Assembly: GCF_003119115.1 (NCBI RefSeq) | Contig: NZ_CP022363.1 | Span: 772,999-836,998 of the forward strand | Origin: Azospirillum sp. TSH58 | Lineage (GTDB): Bacteria; Pseudomonadota; Alphaproteobacteria; Azospirillales; Azospirillaceae | DNA length: 64,000 bases | Direction of reading: 5' to 3' | Shown: piece after piece, positions 27,321 through 35,489 of the stretch | Position numbering within the stretch: position 1 is the stretch's first letter | Layout: each line of letters begins with the position of its first letter | The notes under the pieces: model-generated | Told to the model about the DNA's origin: nothing | The model's input: the letters and a program-made list of their open reading frames with translations, nothing else | The model's database searches: none | Translations under genes and position numbers: made by a program

Positions 27321-27758
27321 ATGAACGACTGCATGACGACGCCCTTCTCCGGGCAGGAACTGGCCTCCGCGATCATCGCGGCGGCGCTGTCCCTCCCCTC
27401 GGCCAACGGCCGGCTGCATCTGCCCGACGGCGCCGTTCTGTGCGACCCGGCGGCGCTGGAGCGGGAGTTCGCGCAGGCCGCGCAGGGGCTGTCCCACTGG
27501 CTGGCGCAGAACGAGCCGCGCATCGCCGAGGCTCCGCGGGCCAGCCGGCTGAAGATCGCGGCCGGGGTCGTCCGGGCCGCGGTGGCGACGCTGGAGCATG
27601 CCGGGCGGCGTTGCGGCGACCTGCGCGATCGCGGAGAGCGGACGCTGTCCATCGACTTCAGCGGCGTCTGCGACCGGGTTCAGGAGCGTCCGGGCTTGGT
27701 CGCCCAGACGGTGGCCGCTGCCGCCGCCGGCCACACCATCCACGCCGTCGCCGCCTGA
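27321..27758 (+). CDS. Hypothetical protein, 145 residues
   Basis: ATG 27321 follows GGAGAG; the frame is open upstream but that part overlaps the previous gene. The product is Ala-rich and helical, with QELASAIIAAALSLP, SRLKIAAGVVRAAVATLEHA and a C-terminal QTVAAAAAGHTIHAVAA. It has no signal peptide and no recognised family. Probably cotranscribed with the preceding small gene. Confidence 0.55.
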   Translation: MNDCMTTPFSGQELASAIIAAALSLPSANGRLHLPDGAVLCDPAALEREFAQAAQGLSHWLAQNEPRIAEAPRASRLKIAAGVVRAAVATLEHAGRRCGDLRDRGERTLSIDFSGVCDRVQERPGLVAQTVAAAAAGHTIHAVAA

Positions 27759-27786
27759 AGCCATCGCGGCCTGAAAGGTCGGCGTT

Positions 27787-28350
27787 TTACAGCAGGGTGT
27801 GCTCGATCAGGATCTTGGTGCCGATGGCGAGCAGGCCGAGACCGCCGATCAGTTCGGCCCGGCGGCCCAGCAGCGGGCCGGCGGCCCGGCCCACCAGGAC
27901 GCCGCCGAAGCCCATCAGGAAGGTGACGACGCCGATCAGGCTGGCGGTCACCGCGATGTTCACATCGGCCATGGCGAGGCCGACCCCCACCGCGCTGGCG
28001 TCGATGCTGGTCGCCACCGCCACGGTCAGCAGGGCCAGCCAGCCCGAGCGCGTGGCCGCCGCCTCGTCGTCGTCTTCCCCGGCAAGCGCGTTGCGGATCA
28101 TCGAACCGCCGATCAGCAGCAGCAGGCCGAAGGCGATCCAGTGGTCGATGGCCTGGACGAAGCCGGCGAAGGCCGAGCCCACCGCCCAGCCGATCGAGGC
28201 CATCGAAAGCTGGCAGGCGCCGAAGGCGAAGCCGACCCGCAAGGCCTCGGACAGGCCGGGACGCTTCTGAACGGCGCCGCGACCAAGCGCCGCGGCGAAG
28301 CTGTCCATGGAAAGGCTGACGGCGAGGACGAGGGAGGTGGCACCGAACAT
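27787..28350 (-). CDS. mntP: Manganese efflux pump MntP
   Basis: This 187-residue, six-span membrane protein has the two related acidic repeats of the family, VLAVSLSMDSFAAALGRG near the N-terminus and AVATSIDASAVGVGLA in the middle. MntP exports Mn(II) across the inner membrane. Length and topology fit exactly. ATG 28350 is set by homology; the open frame upstream is the transcribed leader, which folds as a yybP-ykoY manganese riboswitch, independently supporting both the start and the substrate. Confidence 0.92.
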   Translation of the reverse strand: MFGATSLVLAVSLSMDSFAAALGRGAVQKRPGLSEALRVGFAFGACQLSMASIGWAVGSAFAGFVQAIDHWIAFGLLLLIGGSMIRNALAGEDDDEAAATRSGWLALLTVAVATSIDASAVGVGLAMADVNIAVTASLIGVVTFLMGFGGVLVGRAAGPLLGRRAELIGGLGLLAIGTKILIEHTLL

Positions 28351-28457
28351 GGCAACAGGCTCCGGCCAAACGGACGCGACAGCACGGCTACGCCCGGTTG
28401 GCCTTCGGGAGCGTCCGCACCATCGGTCTTGCCGAACCGGCCGGACGCTGTCCGGCT

Positions 28458-28546
28458 GCCGCGTGCGCCACGGGACCGCCTGAGGCAGGATGGTCCCGAG
28501 TCTGTTGGCGCACGCCCCTCTCGCTGGAGGGTGGCTACTCCCCAAT
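28458..28546 (-). promoter_or_regulatory. yybP-ykoY (Mn2+) riboswitch in the mntP leader
   Basis: Reading the minus strand, the leader begins GGGGAGTAG and then forms a small CCCTC/GAGGG hairpin. A 10-bp helix GCGTGCGCCA/TGGCGCACGC encloses ACAGACTC and a second helix GGGACC/GGTCCC around the conserved CCTGC loop. This order of elements matches the yybP-ykoY class that senses Mn(II) and turns on MntP-type exporters. About 110 bases separate it from the mntP start and would hold the expression platform. Confidence 0.88.
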
Positions 28547-28556
28547 GACGAGGCGG

Positions 28557-28585
28557 ACCCTAACGCCGGAGAGTCTGGGTGTCAA
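28557..28585 (-). promoter_or_regulatory. Promoter of the mntP leader
   Basis: On the minus strand, a consensus -35 TTGACA is followed by a 17-base spacer and TAGGGT. Transcription would start about seven bases before the riboswitch GGGGAGTAG, which fits this RNA class. Confidence 0.7.
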
Positions 28586-28587
28586 TC

Positions 28588-28609
28588 TATATGAACAGCT
28601 GTTCATATA
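28588..28609. promoter_or_regulatory. 22-bp perfect palindrome, ArsR/SmtB-like operator
   Basis: TATATGAACAG is followed directly by its exact reverse complement. The core TGAACA-NN-TGTTCA with flanking AT matches the 12-2-12 operators of metal-sensing ArsR/SmtB repressors (SmtB, ZiaR, NmtR, CzrA). It touches the -35 side of the mntP promoter and lies about 165 bases before the divergent chemoreceptor. No arsR-like gene is in the window. Confidence 0.7.
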
Positions 28610-28772
28610 TATTTGAATCACTCTAAAAAGGCATGGCCGCGCCCCGCCGTGGGCGGAGCATGGTGCAGTGCGGAACGATTTGTTAAGAGCCCTGACGCTT
28701 TTATGCCGCTGCGGTTCGTTGGGGTACGAAACGCTCGGATTCAATGGGCATCATTCGGCGCGGGGGTTCGCC

Positions 28773-30461
28773 ATGGGGTTTCTGACGGGGGTCGGCTCGC
28801 TGTCGCTTTCGGGCAAGACAGTGTCGCTGTGTGTCGGCGGGTTGGTAGTGTTGACGGGCGCCACCTTCGCTGTCAACGAAACGTTGTTGAGCCGCTACGC
28901 GGAGCGCATGGCGGTCGAGCGGCAGGAAACCAACATGCGGGTTGCCTGGGACGTGCTGAACCAGTATGGGCGCGACATCAGCGTCCGCGACGGCACGCTT
29001 TACGCCGGCGACCGCGCGTTGAACGATTTCTTCGAACCGGTGGACCGGGTGAAGGCGCTGGTCGGCGGCACCGCCACCTTGTTCATGGGCGACACACGGG
29101 TCACCACCAACGTCCAGAAGCCGGACGGCGGGCGCGCCGTCGGCACCAAGCTGGCCAAGGGGCCGGTATATGACGCCGTGCTGGGCCGGGGCGAGCCGTA
29201 CCGCGGGCAGGCCGACATCCTGGGCGTTCCCTTCTACACCGCCTACGACCCGATCAAGGACCGCTCCGGCAAGGTGGTCGGCGTGCTCTATGTCGGCGTG
29301 CCGAGGGCGGAGTTCTTCGCCCCGATCCGCGACACCCAGACGATGATCGGCGGGCTGGGCGCCGTGGTGACTCTCCTGGTAGCCGGCGGCAGCCTGCTGC
29401 TGTCGCGGCGCATCTTCCGTCCGCTGACCGCCATGCGCGGCGCCATGGAGCAGCTGGCGACGGGGAACCTGTCGGTCGAGGTTCCGGCGCTGGGCCGCAA
29501 GGACGAGATCGGCGGCATGGCCCAGGCGCTGAGCGTCTTCAAGGAGAACGCGCAGCGGGTGGCCCGGCTCGACGCCGCCCAGGCGGAGGAGCGCGCCCGC
29601 GCCGAGCGGGAGCGCCGCGACGCGCTGGACTCGGTCGCCCGCAACTTCGAAGGGACGATGCTGAGCGTCGTCGAGACGCTGAGCGCCACCACGGCCCAGC
29701 TCGAATCCAACGCCCAGCGCCTCCATGGCATCGCCGAGAGCAGCAGCGGGCAGGCCGCCGCGGTCAGCGGTGCGGCGGGCGAGGCCAGCGACGACGTGCG
29801 GACGGTGGCCGGCGCCACCGAGGAACTGACGGCCTCCATCGTCGAGGTGTCCCGCCAGATCGACGAGTCCTCCCGCATGGTCCGCAACGCTGTGGATGAG
29901 GTGGAGCGCACCAACCACACGGTCGAAGGGCTCGCCGCCGCCGCCGGCAAGATCGGGGAGGTGGTGACGTTGATCCAGAGCATCGCCGCCCAGACCAACC
30001 TGCTGGCGCTCAACGCGACCATCGAGGCGGCGCGGGCGGGGGAGGCCGGCAAGGGCTTCGCCGTCGTCGCCAACGAGGTGAAGGGCCTCGCCAACCAGAC
30101 GGCCAAGGCGACCGACGAGATCGCCCAGCAGGTTGCGGAGATCCAGGCGGTGACCGGCAGCGCGGTGACGGCCATCGGCGGCATCGGACGCACGGTGGTC
30201 GCGGTCAACGATCTGGTCGGCCGCATCGCCGGGTCCGCCGAGCGCCAGAACGCCACCACCGGCGCGATCGCCCGCAGCGTCCAGCGCGCCGCCGACCGCA
30301 CGTCGGAGGTGACCCACAGCGTCCGCGACGTGTCGGATTCCGCGCACGAGACCGGCACCATGGCGTCGGAGGTGCGGTCCGCCGCCGCCGACCTCGGCCG
30401 GCAGGCGCTGGCCCTGCGCGAGCAGGCCGGGGCGTTCCTGCGGCAGATCCGTTCGGCCTGA
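28773..30461 (+). CDS. Methyl-accepting chemotaxis protein with periplasmic Cache-type sensor
   Basis: The 562-residue receptor has a membrane span at about residues 14-36, then a periplasmic region to about 190 whose [29 protein letters not shown] and GVLYVGV segments mark a Cache_3-Cache_2 sensor. A second span (about 190-212), HAMP (about 213-265) and the signalling domain with [20 protein letters not shown] near residue 410 follow. No PilZ and no C-terminal CheR-tethering pentapeptide. Ligand unknown; such sensors often bind small organic acids. ATG 28773 gives a proper N-terminal anchor. Confidence 0.9.
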   Translation: MGFLTGVGSLSLSGKTVSLCVGGLVVLTGATFAVNETLLSRYAERMAVERQETNMRVAWDVLNQYGRDISVRDGTLYAGDRALNDFFEPVDRVKALVGGTATLFMGDTRVTTNVQKPDGGRAVGTKLAKGPVYDAVLGRGEPYRGQADILGVPFYTAYDPIKDRSGKVVGVLYVGVPRAEFFAPIRDTQTMIGGLGAVVTLLVAGGSLLLSRRIFRPLTAMRGAMEQLATGNLSVEVPALGRKDEIGGMAQALSVFKENAQRVARLDAAQAEERARAERERRDALDSVARNFEGTMLSVVETLSATTAQLESNAQRLHGIAESSSGQAAAVSGAAGEASDDVRTVAGATEELTASIVEVSRQIDESSRMVRNAVDEVERTNHTVEGLAAAAGKIGEVVTLIQSIAAQTNLLALNATIEAARAGEAGKGFAVVANEVKGLANQTAKATDEIAQQVAEIQAVTGSAVTAIGGIGRTVVAVNDLVGRIAGSAERQNATTGAIARSVQRAADRTSEVTHSVRDVSDSAHETGTMASEVRSAAADLGRQALALREQAGAFLRQIRSA

Positions 30462-30477
30462 AGGGAGGACAGGACCC

Positions 30478-30822
30478 GTGTTCCGCAACCCGCGTTCGCT
30501 GCTGTTCGTGTTCTTCTTCGCGTCGCTGGCGGCGCTGCTGGTCTTCAGCGGCGACCCGCCGGACGGCGGGCGGGCCGACGCGAACCGGGATTTCCTGGCG
30601 GCCTGCGAGGCCAGCCCCTTCGCCGCGCAAAACACCGGTTCCACCGAGGCGGCGGTGCGGGTCTGCTCCTGCATCCTGTCCTGGCACCGCAAGGAAGGCG
30701 AGGCCACCGGCCGGCCGCTTCCCGCCGCTCTCTATGGCGGGGAGGGTGCGGCTGGCGCCGCGGCGGCGGCGGTGGACGAGCGGGCGCGGGCCTCCTGCCT
30801 GTCCGGGCGCGTGACGCCCTGA
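30478..30822 (+). CDS. Small exported or membrane-anchored hypothetical protein, 114 residues
   Basis: The GTG start follows GGGAGGA and lies 16 bases after the chemoreceptor stop, so the two are probably cotranscribed. Residues 7-24 (SLLFVFFFASLAALLVFS) form a signal peptide or anchor. The rest has four cysteines (DFLAACEASPF, VRVCSCILSW, ASCLSG), suggesting disulfides in the periplasm. No family recognised. A 24-bp tandem repeat begins over its stop codon. Confidence 0.65.
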   Translation: MFRNPRSLLFVFFFASLAALLVFSGDPPDGGRADANRDFLAACEASPFAAQNTGSTEAAVRVCSCILSWHRKEGEATGRPLPAALYGGEGAAGAAAAAVDERARASCLSGRVTP

Positions 30823-30854
30823 TTGTCCGAGCGCGTGGCGCCCTGATTGTCCGA
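30807..30854. repeat. Tandem 24-bp direct repeat over the stop codon of the 30478 gene
   Basis: Two adjacent 24-base units starting GCGCGTG and ending ATTGTCCGA differ at one position. The first unit contains the last codons and the TGA stop; the second copies them outside the gene. It looks like a recent local duplication. Confidence 0.8.
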
Positions 30855-30936
30855 GTCCCGCTTTTTTGAGAATCACCCGCAGGACGGGGCGGCCAGGGCT
30901 TTTCCTTCGGCCCTGCCGCACCCATCCTATGGCGCT

Positions 30937-31233
30937 ATGAGCACGCACGACACCCGCAATCCCTGCACGAAGCTCTGCCGCTACGACGCGGCGGACCGCT
31001 GCATGGGCTGCTTCCGCACCCGCGCGGAGGTGAGGCACTGGAAACGCCTGCCGGACGAGACGAAGGCGGCGATCAACGCCCGCATCGCCGCGCGCGGCGG
31101 CACCGTCTCCAAGAAGGACGGCAAGCGCGCGAGGAAGCTCGATAAGAAGATCCGCAAGCTGGAGGCGAAGCTCGCCACCCTGCGCGCCCGCCGGTCGGAA
31201 CTGGACGGGCCGGTCGTCAAGGCGGCGGAGTGA
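30937..31233 (+). CDS. DUF1289 family protein (four-cysteine motif)
   Basis: A 98-residue protein with the DUF1289 motif CTKLCRYDAADRCMGC (residues 9-24) followed by FRTRAEVRHWKRLPDE, and a basic helical C-terminal half (KKDGKRARKLDKKIRKLEAK) predicted as a coiled coil. The cysteines probably bind a metal or Fe-S centre. Family members are short and usually lack the long basic tail. ATG 30937 is the family-consistent start. Confidence 0.82.
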   Translation: MSTHDTRNPCTKLCRYDAADRCMGCFRTRAEVRHWKRLPDETKAAINARIAARGGTVSKKDGKRARKLDKKIRKLEAKLATLRARRSELDGPVVKAAE

Positions 31234-31252
31234 CCCGCCGCCGCTCGCCGTC

Positions 31253-31498
31253 TCAACCGATCCCGGCGTGCCGTTCCACGTACAGCAGCAGGGCGGGATA
31301 ATAGTGCTTCTGTGATACCGTCAGTTCCTGGCAGTAACGGCGGGCCATGCCGTTGGAAAGCCAAGCATCAAGCTCGCCGCTCTCGCGCTTCTGGGCGATG
31401 ACGCGGTCGATCTTGTCCATGATCTTGTGGATCACGTCCGTTCCTTTTCCGGTTTTGATTTCTCGTGAAAGGCAGCGGCGCCGCAGCGGCGGCGCCAT
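31253..31498 (-). CDS. Small hypothetical protein, 81 residues
   Basis: ATG 31498 follows AAGGGG at seven bases. The product has a basic N-terminus, then DVIHKIMDKIDRVIAQKRES and LDAWLSNGMARRYCQELTVS. It looks like a soluble helical protein; no family recognised. It faces the DUF1289 gene with 19 bases between stops. Base composition is less GC-rich than its neighbours, which makes a fortuitous frame less likely. Confidence 0.6.
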   Translation of the reverse strand: MAPPLRRRCLSREIKTGKGTDVIHKIMDKIDRVIAQKRESGELDAWLSNGMARRYCQELTVSQKHYYPALLLYVERHAGIG

Positions 31499-31710
31499 CG
31501 ATTGCCCCTTCAATATGAACCACGGGACGGCGGTGAGCTGCGCATTATGGGCATGCCTGCATACCGCATTGCACAAAAGTGCGGTCGGGCCCTTGAGCCC
31601 TCGAGCCCTCGCGCCCTCGCGCGGGTCTGCCCTTCGCAGGCGTTCGTTGACCGGCTTCCCGGCGCCGTCCCATTCTGCACGTCGAAGGAAGAAAACGGGG
31701 AGGACGTGCG

Positions 31711-32673
31711 GTGGGGATGGCGGCGGACCGCCGCGCCGCCGCAGCCATCATCATGACCGCCATCGCCATCACCGAACGCCGTGCGGAGCTGGACGGCGCC
31801 GCCTCCGCCACGCTGGTTCTGCTCTGCCTGCTCTGGGGCCTGCAGCAGGTCGCCATCAAGGTCGCCATGACCGGATTCTCGCCGGTGCTCCAGGGCGGGT
31901 TCCGCTCGCTGGGCGCGTTGGCGCTGCTGTGGGCCTGGGCGGCGCTGCGCGGCATGCGCCTGTTCGAGCGCGACGGCACGCTGGGGCTGGGGCTGTTGGC
32001 CGGGCTGCTGTTCGCCGGGGAGTTCCTGCTGGTCTATGCCGGGCTGTCCTACACCACGGTGTCGCGCAGCATCCTGTTCCTCTACACCGCACCCTTCCTG
32101 GTGTCGGTCGGCGCGCATCTGCTGCTGCCGGGGGAGCGGATGCGCGGCGTCCAGGCCGCCGGGCTGGTCTGCGCCTTCGTCGGGGTGGCGGTCGCCTTCG
32201 CCGACGGGCTGCGCCTGCCGACGAACCGCGAGCTGGTCGGCGACCTGATGGTGCTGGCGGCGGCGGTGCTGTGGGCGGCCACCACCCTGGTCATCAAGGG
32301 CAGCCGGCTGGTCCGCGCCAGCTCGACCAAGGTGCTGTTCTACCAGCTCGCCGTCTCCGGCGCGGTGATGCCGCTGGCCTCGCTTCTGATGGGCGAGGCG
32401 GGGGTGACGGCGCCCGGTCCGCTGGCGCTCGCCTGCCTCGCCTTCCAGATCGTGGTGGTGGCCTTCGCCTCCTACCTCGCCTGGTTCTGGCTGGTCGCCC
32501 GCTACCCGGCGGCCCGCCTGTCGGCCTTCACCTTCCTGACGCCGCTGTTCGGCGTGCTGTCCGGCGCCCTGCTGCTGGGCGAACGGATCAGCGCGAGCCT
32601 CGCCGCGGCGATGCTGCTGGTCTGCGCCGGCATCTGGCTGGTGAACCGCCGCGCCCCCGCCGCGGGCGCGTAG
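31711..32673 (+). CDS. EamA/DMT-family transporter
   Basis: The 320-residue drug/metabolite transporter has ten predicted spans in two EamA repeats: LVLLCLLWGLQQVAIKVAMT in the first, LMVLAAAVLWAATTLVIKGS at the start of the second, and FTFLTPLFGVLSGALLLGE near the end. It likely exports an amino acid or metabolite. GTG 31711 is chosen for the GGGAGGA upstream; ATG 31753 would remove 14 residues. Substrate unknown. Confidence 0.85.
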   Translation: MGMAADRRAAAAIIMTAIAITERRAELDGAASATLVLLCLLWGLQQVAIKVAMTGFSPVLQGGFRSLGALALLWAWAALRGMRLFERDGTLGLGLLAGLLFAGEFLLVYAGLSYTTVSRSILFLYTAPFLVSVGAHLLLPGERMRGVQAAGLVCAFVGVAVAFADGLRLPTNRELVGDLMVLAAAVLWAATTLVIKGSRLVRASSTKVLFYQLAVSGAVMPLASLLMGEAGVTAPGPLALACLAFQIVVVAFASYLAWFWLVARYPAARLSAFTFLTPLFGVLSGALLLGERISASLAAAMLLVCAGIWLVNRRAPAAGA

Positions 32674-32761
32674 AAAGGCGGGAACCGGAATCACGGGAAC
32701 CGCCCAGGCCCCCATCGGTTGGCTCTGCTGTCCCAGCACAAGCAGCGGAGCCGGCTTCATC

Positions 32762-33547
32762 ATGGATTTGAACGGAAAAGTCGCCCTCATCACCGGGGCC
32801 GGATCGGGCATCGGCAAGGCCTCGGCCACCCTGTTCGCCAGCGCCGGGGCGAGCGTCGGTGTCCTCAGCCGCACCGAGGACGAGATCCGCAAGACAGCGG
32901 AGGAGATCACCGCGGCGGGCGGCAAGGCCATTCCCCTGGTCGCCGACGTCGCGGACAGCGAGGCCATGAAGCGGGCGGTGGAGCGGCTGGTCCAGGAATA
33001 CGGGCGGCTCGACATCGTCTTCGCCAACGCCGGCATCAACGGCGTCTGGGCGCCCATCGACGAACTGACGCCGGAGGAGTGGGACCGCACCATCAACATC
33101 AACCTGCGCGGCACCTACCTGACGCTGCACCACGCGGTGCCGCATCTGAAGAAGGCGGGCGGCGGGTCGGTGCTGGTGACCGCCTCGATCAACGGGACGC
33201 GGGTGTTCAGCAACGCTGGGGCCACCGCCTACTCCTGCACCAAGGCGGCGCAGGTCGCCATGGTCCAGATGCTGGCGCTGGAGCTGGCCAAGCACCGCAT
33301 CCGCGTCAACGCCATCTGTCCGGGGATGATCGACACCAGGATCCAGGACAACACCCAGTCGCGCAACACCGAGGAGGCCGAGGAGGCCGCCGAGTATCCG
33401 GACGGCGAGATCCCGTTGACCCGCGGCAAGCCGGGCAGCAGCGCCGACGTGGCGGAGCTGGCGCTGTTCCTGGCGTCGGACCGCTCGAAGCACATCACCG
33501 GCACGCCCGTCTGGATCGACGGCGCCGAGTCCCTGCTGATCGGCTGA
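32762..33547 (+). CDS. Short-chain dehydrogenase/reductase
   Basis: The 261-residue classical SDR has cofactor loop TGAGSGIG at about residues 12-19, NAG near residue 90, catalytic Ser in VTASINGTR and YSCTK (Tyr-Lys) near residue 160. Arg after the beta-2 strand (LSRTEDE) hints at NADP(H). It lies 11 bases before the GH13 glucosidase, so the two may be cotranscribed. The substrate may be a sugar or polyol but cannot be read from sequence. Confidence 0.85.
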   Translation: MDLNGKVALITGAGSGIGKASATLFASAGASVGVLSRTEDEIRKTAEEITAAGGKAIPLVADVADSEAMKRAVERLVQEYGRLDIVFANAGINGVWAPIDELTPEEWDRTININLRGTYLTLHHAVPHLKKAGGGSVLVTASINGTRVFSNAGATAYSCTKAAQVAMVQMLALELAKHRIRVNAICPGMIDTRIQDNTQSRNTEEAEEAAEYPDGEIPLTRGKPGSSADVAELALFLASDRSKHITGTPVWIDGAESLLIG

Positions 33548-33557
33548 GGGCCCGCTC

Positions 33558-35186
33558 ATGGCGGACGGCTTCATGGCGGACGGCTTCGCGTGGTGGCAGA
33601 GCGGGGTGATCTATCAGGTCTACCCGCGCTCCTTCCAGGACTCGAACGGCGACGGGGTGGGGGACCTGCCGGGGATCCTGCACCGGCTCGACCATCTCGA
33701 ATCGCTCGGGGTGGACGCGCTGTGGGTGTCGCCGATCTACCCGTCGCCGATGGCCGATTTCGGCTACGACGTGTCGGATTACACGGGCATCCACCCGCTG
33801 TTCGGGACGATGGAGAATTTCGACCGGCTGCTGGCGGAGCTGCACCGCCGGGGTATGAAGCTCATCCTGGATTTCGTGCCCAACCACAGCTCCGACCGGC
33901 ACCCGTGGTTCCAGGCCAGCCGCTCGTCCCGCGACGATCCCAAGCGGGACTGGTACATCTGGCGCGACCCGGCCCCCGACGGCGGGCCGCCCAACAATTG
34001 GTTGTCGGAGTTCGGGGGCGGCGCCTGGGAATGGGACGCGGCGACCGGCCAATATTACTACCATGCCTATCTGAAGGAGCAGCCCGACCTCAACTGGCGC
34101 AACCCGGCGCTGCGCGAGGCCATGCTCGACGCGCTGCGCGTCTGGCTCGACCGTGGGGTGGACGGGTTCCGGGTGGACGCCATCCACCACCTGATCAAGG
34201 ACGCGCGGTTCCGCGACAACCCGCCGAACCCCGGCTGGCGGGAGGGCATGTCGCCGGTCCGCCGGCTGATCCGCCTCCACACCGTGGACCAGCCGGAGGT
34301 GCACGACGCCATCGCCGCCATGCGCCGCGTGGCGGACGAGTACGGCCCTGACCGGCTGCTGATCGGCGAGGCCTATCTGCCCATCGACCAGCTCATGGCC
34401 TATTACGGCGCCGACCTGACCGGCTTCCAGCTTCCCTTCAACTTCCATCTGCTGTCGACCCCGTGGGAGGCGAAGGCGCTGGCCGCCCTGATCCGCACCT
34501 ACGAGGCCGCCCTGCCGCCCGGCGGCTGGCCGAACTGGGTGCTCGGCAATCACGACCGCTCCCGCGTGGCGAGCCGGCTGGGGCGGGGGCAAGCGCGGGT
34601 GGCGGCCATGCTGCTGCTCACCCTGCGCGGCACGCCGACGCTCTACCAGGGCGACGAGATCGGGATGATCGACGTGGCCATCCCGCCCGACCGCGTGCAG
34701 GACCCGTGGGAGAAGAACATCCCCGGCCTGGGGCTGGGCCGCGATCCGGTCCGCACGCCGATCCCCTGGGACGGCGGCCCGCGCGGCGGCTTCACGACGG
34801 GCGAGCCCTGGCTGCCGCTCGGCCCCGACCACGACCGGGTGAACGTCGCGGCGCAGGCCGCCGACCCGTCCTCCATGCTGTCGCTGCACCGCGCCCTGCT
34901 GGCGCTGCGGCGGGCGGAGCCGGCCTTGTCGGTCGGGCGCTACGAGACGGTGTCGGTTGAGGACGACGTTCTGGTCTATGAGCGCCGCCACGGAACCGGC
35001 CGCTTCCGCGTCCTGCTGAACCTGTCGGCGGCGGAGCGGGTGGTGGACGCGGTGCCCGACGCTGCCCATATCCGGCTGTCCACCCATCTCGACCGCGGTG
35101 GGGAGCCGGTGTCCGGCGCCCTGCGCCTGCGGCCCGACGAGGGGGTGGTGATCGGGTTCGACGACAAGGGAAAGGGTGGGAAATGA
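33558..35186 (+). CDS. GH13 alpha-glucosidase (oligo-1,6-/alpha-1,4-glucosidase type)
   Basis: This 542-residue alpha-amylase-family enzyme opens with WWQSGVIYQVYPRSFQDSNG. It has the four conserved regions DFVPNHSS, DGFRVDAIHH (nucleophile Asp near residue 204), LIGEAY (acid/base Glu near 269) and LGNHDRSR (Asp near 331). No signal peptide, so it would hydrolyse imported maltose-, isomaltose- or trehalulose-like sugars in the cytosol. The first ten residues are a duplicated MADGF unit: a 15-bp tandem repeat with an ATG in each copy, at 33558 and 33573. It overlaps the next gene by four bases. Confidence 0.88.
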   Translation: MADGFMADGFAWWQSGVIYQVYPRSFQDSNGDGVGDLPGILHRLDHLESLGVDALWVSPIYPSPMADFGYDVSDYTGIHPLFGTMENFDRLLAELHRRGMKLILDFVPNHSSDRHPWFQASRSSRDDPKRDWYIWRDPAPDGGPPNNWLSEFGGGAWEWDAATGQYYYHAYLKEQPDLNWRNPALREAMLDALRVWLDRGVDGFRVDAIHHLIKDARFRDNPPNPGWREGMSPVRRLIRLHTVDQPEVHDAIAAMRRVADEYGPDRLLIGEAYLPIDQLMAYYGADLTGFQLPFNFHLLSTPWEAKALAALIRTYEAALPPGGWPNWVLGNHDRSRVASRLGRGQARVAAMLLLTLRGTPTLYQGDEIGMIDVAIPPDRVQDPWEKNIPGLGLGRDPVRTPIPWDGGPRGGFTTGEPWLPLGPDHDRVNVAAQAADPSSMLSLHRALLALRRAEPALSVGRYETVSVEDDVLVYERRHGTGRFRVLLNLSAAERVVDAVPDAAHIRLSTHLDRGGEPVSGALRLRPDEGVVIGFDDKGKGGK

Positions 35187-35479
35187 GCGGTGACGTGAAG
35201 AACAACGCGGCCAGGAACCGTTACGAGCTGACCGTGGGCGACGCCACCGCGGTGGTGGAGTACGAGAAGCGCGACGGGGCCATCGTCTTCACCCACACGG
35301 AGGTTCCGGAGAGCATGGCCGGGCAGGGCATCGGCTCCGCGCTCGCGCGCGGCGCGCTGGAGGACGCGCGTTCCAGCGGGCAGAAGGTTGTGCCGGTCTG
35401 CCCCTTCGTGGCCAAATACATCCAGCGCCACCCGGAGTACCAGGATCTGGTCGTCGCGGAGGGCGGACCATCGACGTGA
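35183..35479 (+). CDS. Small GNAT-fold N-acetyltransferase (YidJ/YjdJ type)
   Basis: The 98-residue single-domain acetyltransferase-like protein has EVPESMAGQGIGSALARGAL, with the acetyl-CoA loop QGIGSA, and the C-terminal VPVCPFVAKYIQRHPEYQDL typical of the GCN5-related YjdJ group. The ATGA overlap with the GH13 gene fixes the start. The acceptor is unknown. Confidence 0.82.
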   Translation: MSGDVKNNAARNRYELTVGDATAVVEYEKRDGAIVFTHTEVPESMAGQGIGSALARGALEDARSSGQKVVPVCPFVAKYIQRHPEYQDLVVAEGGPST

Positions 35480-35489
35480 GGCGATCGAC

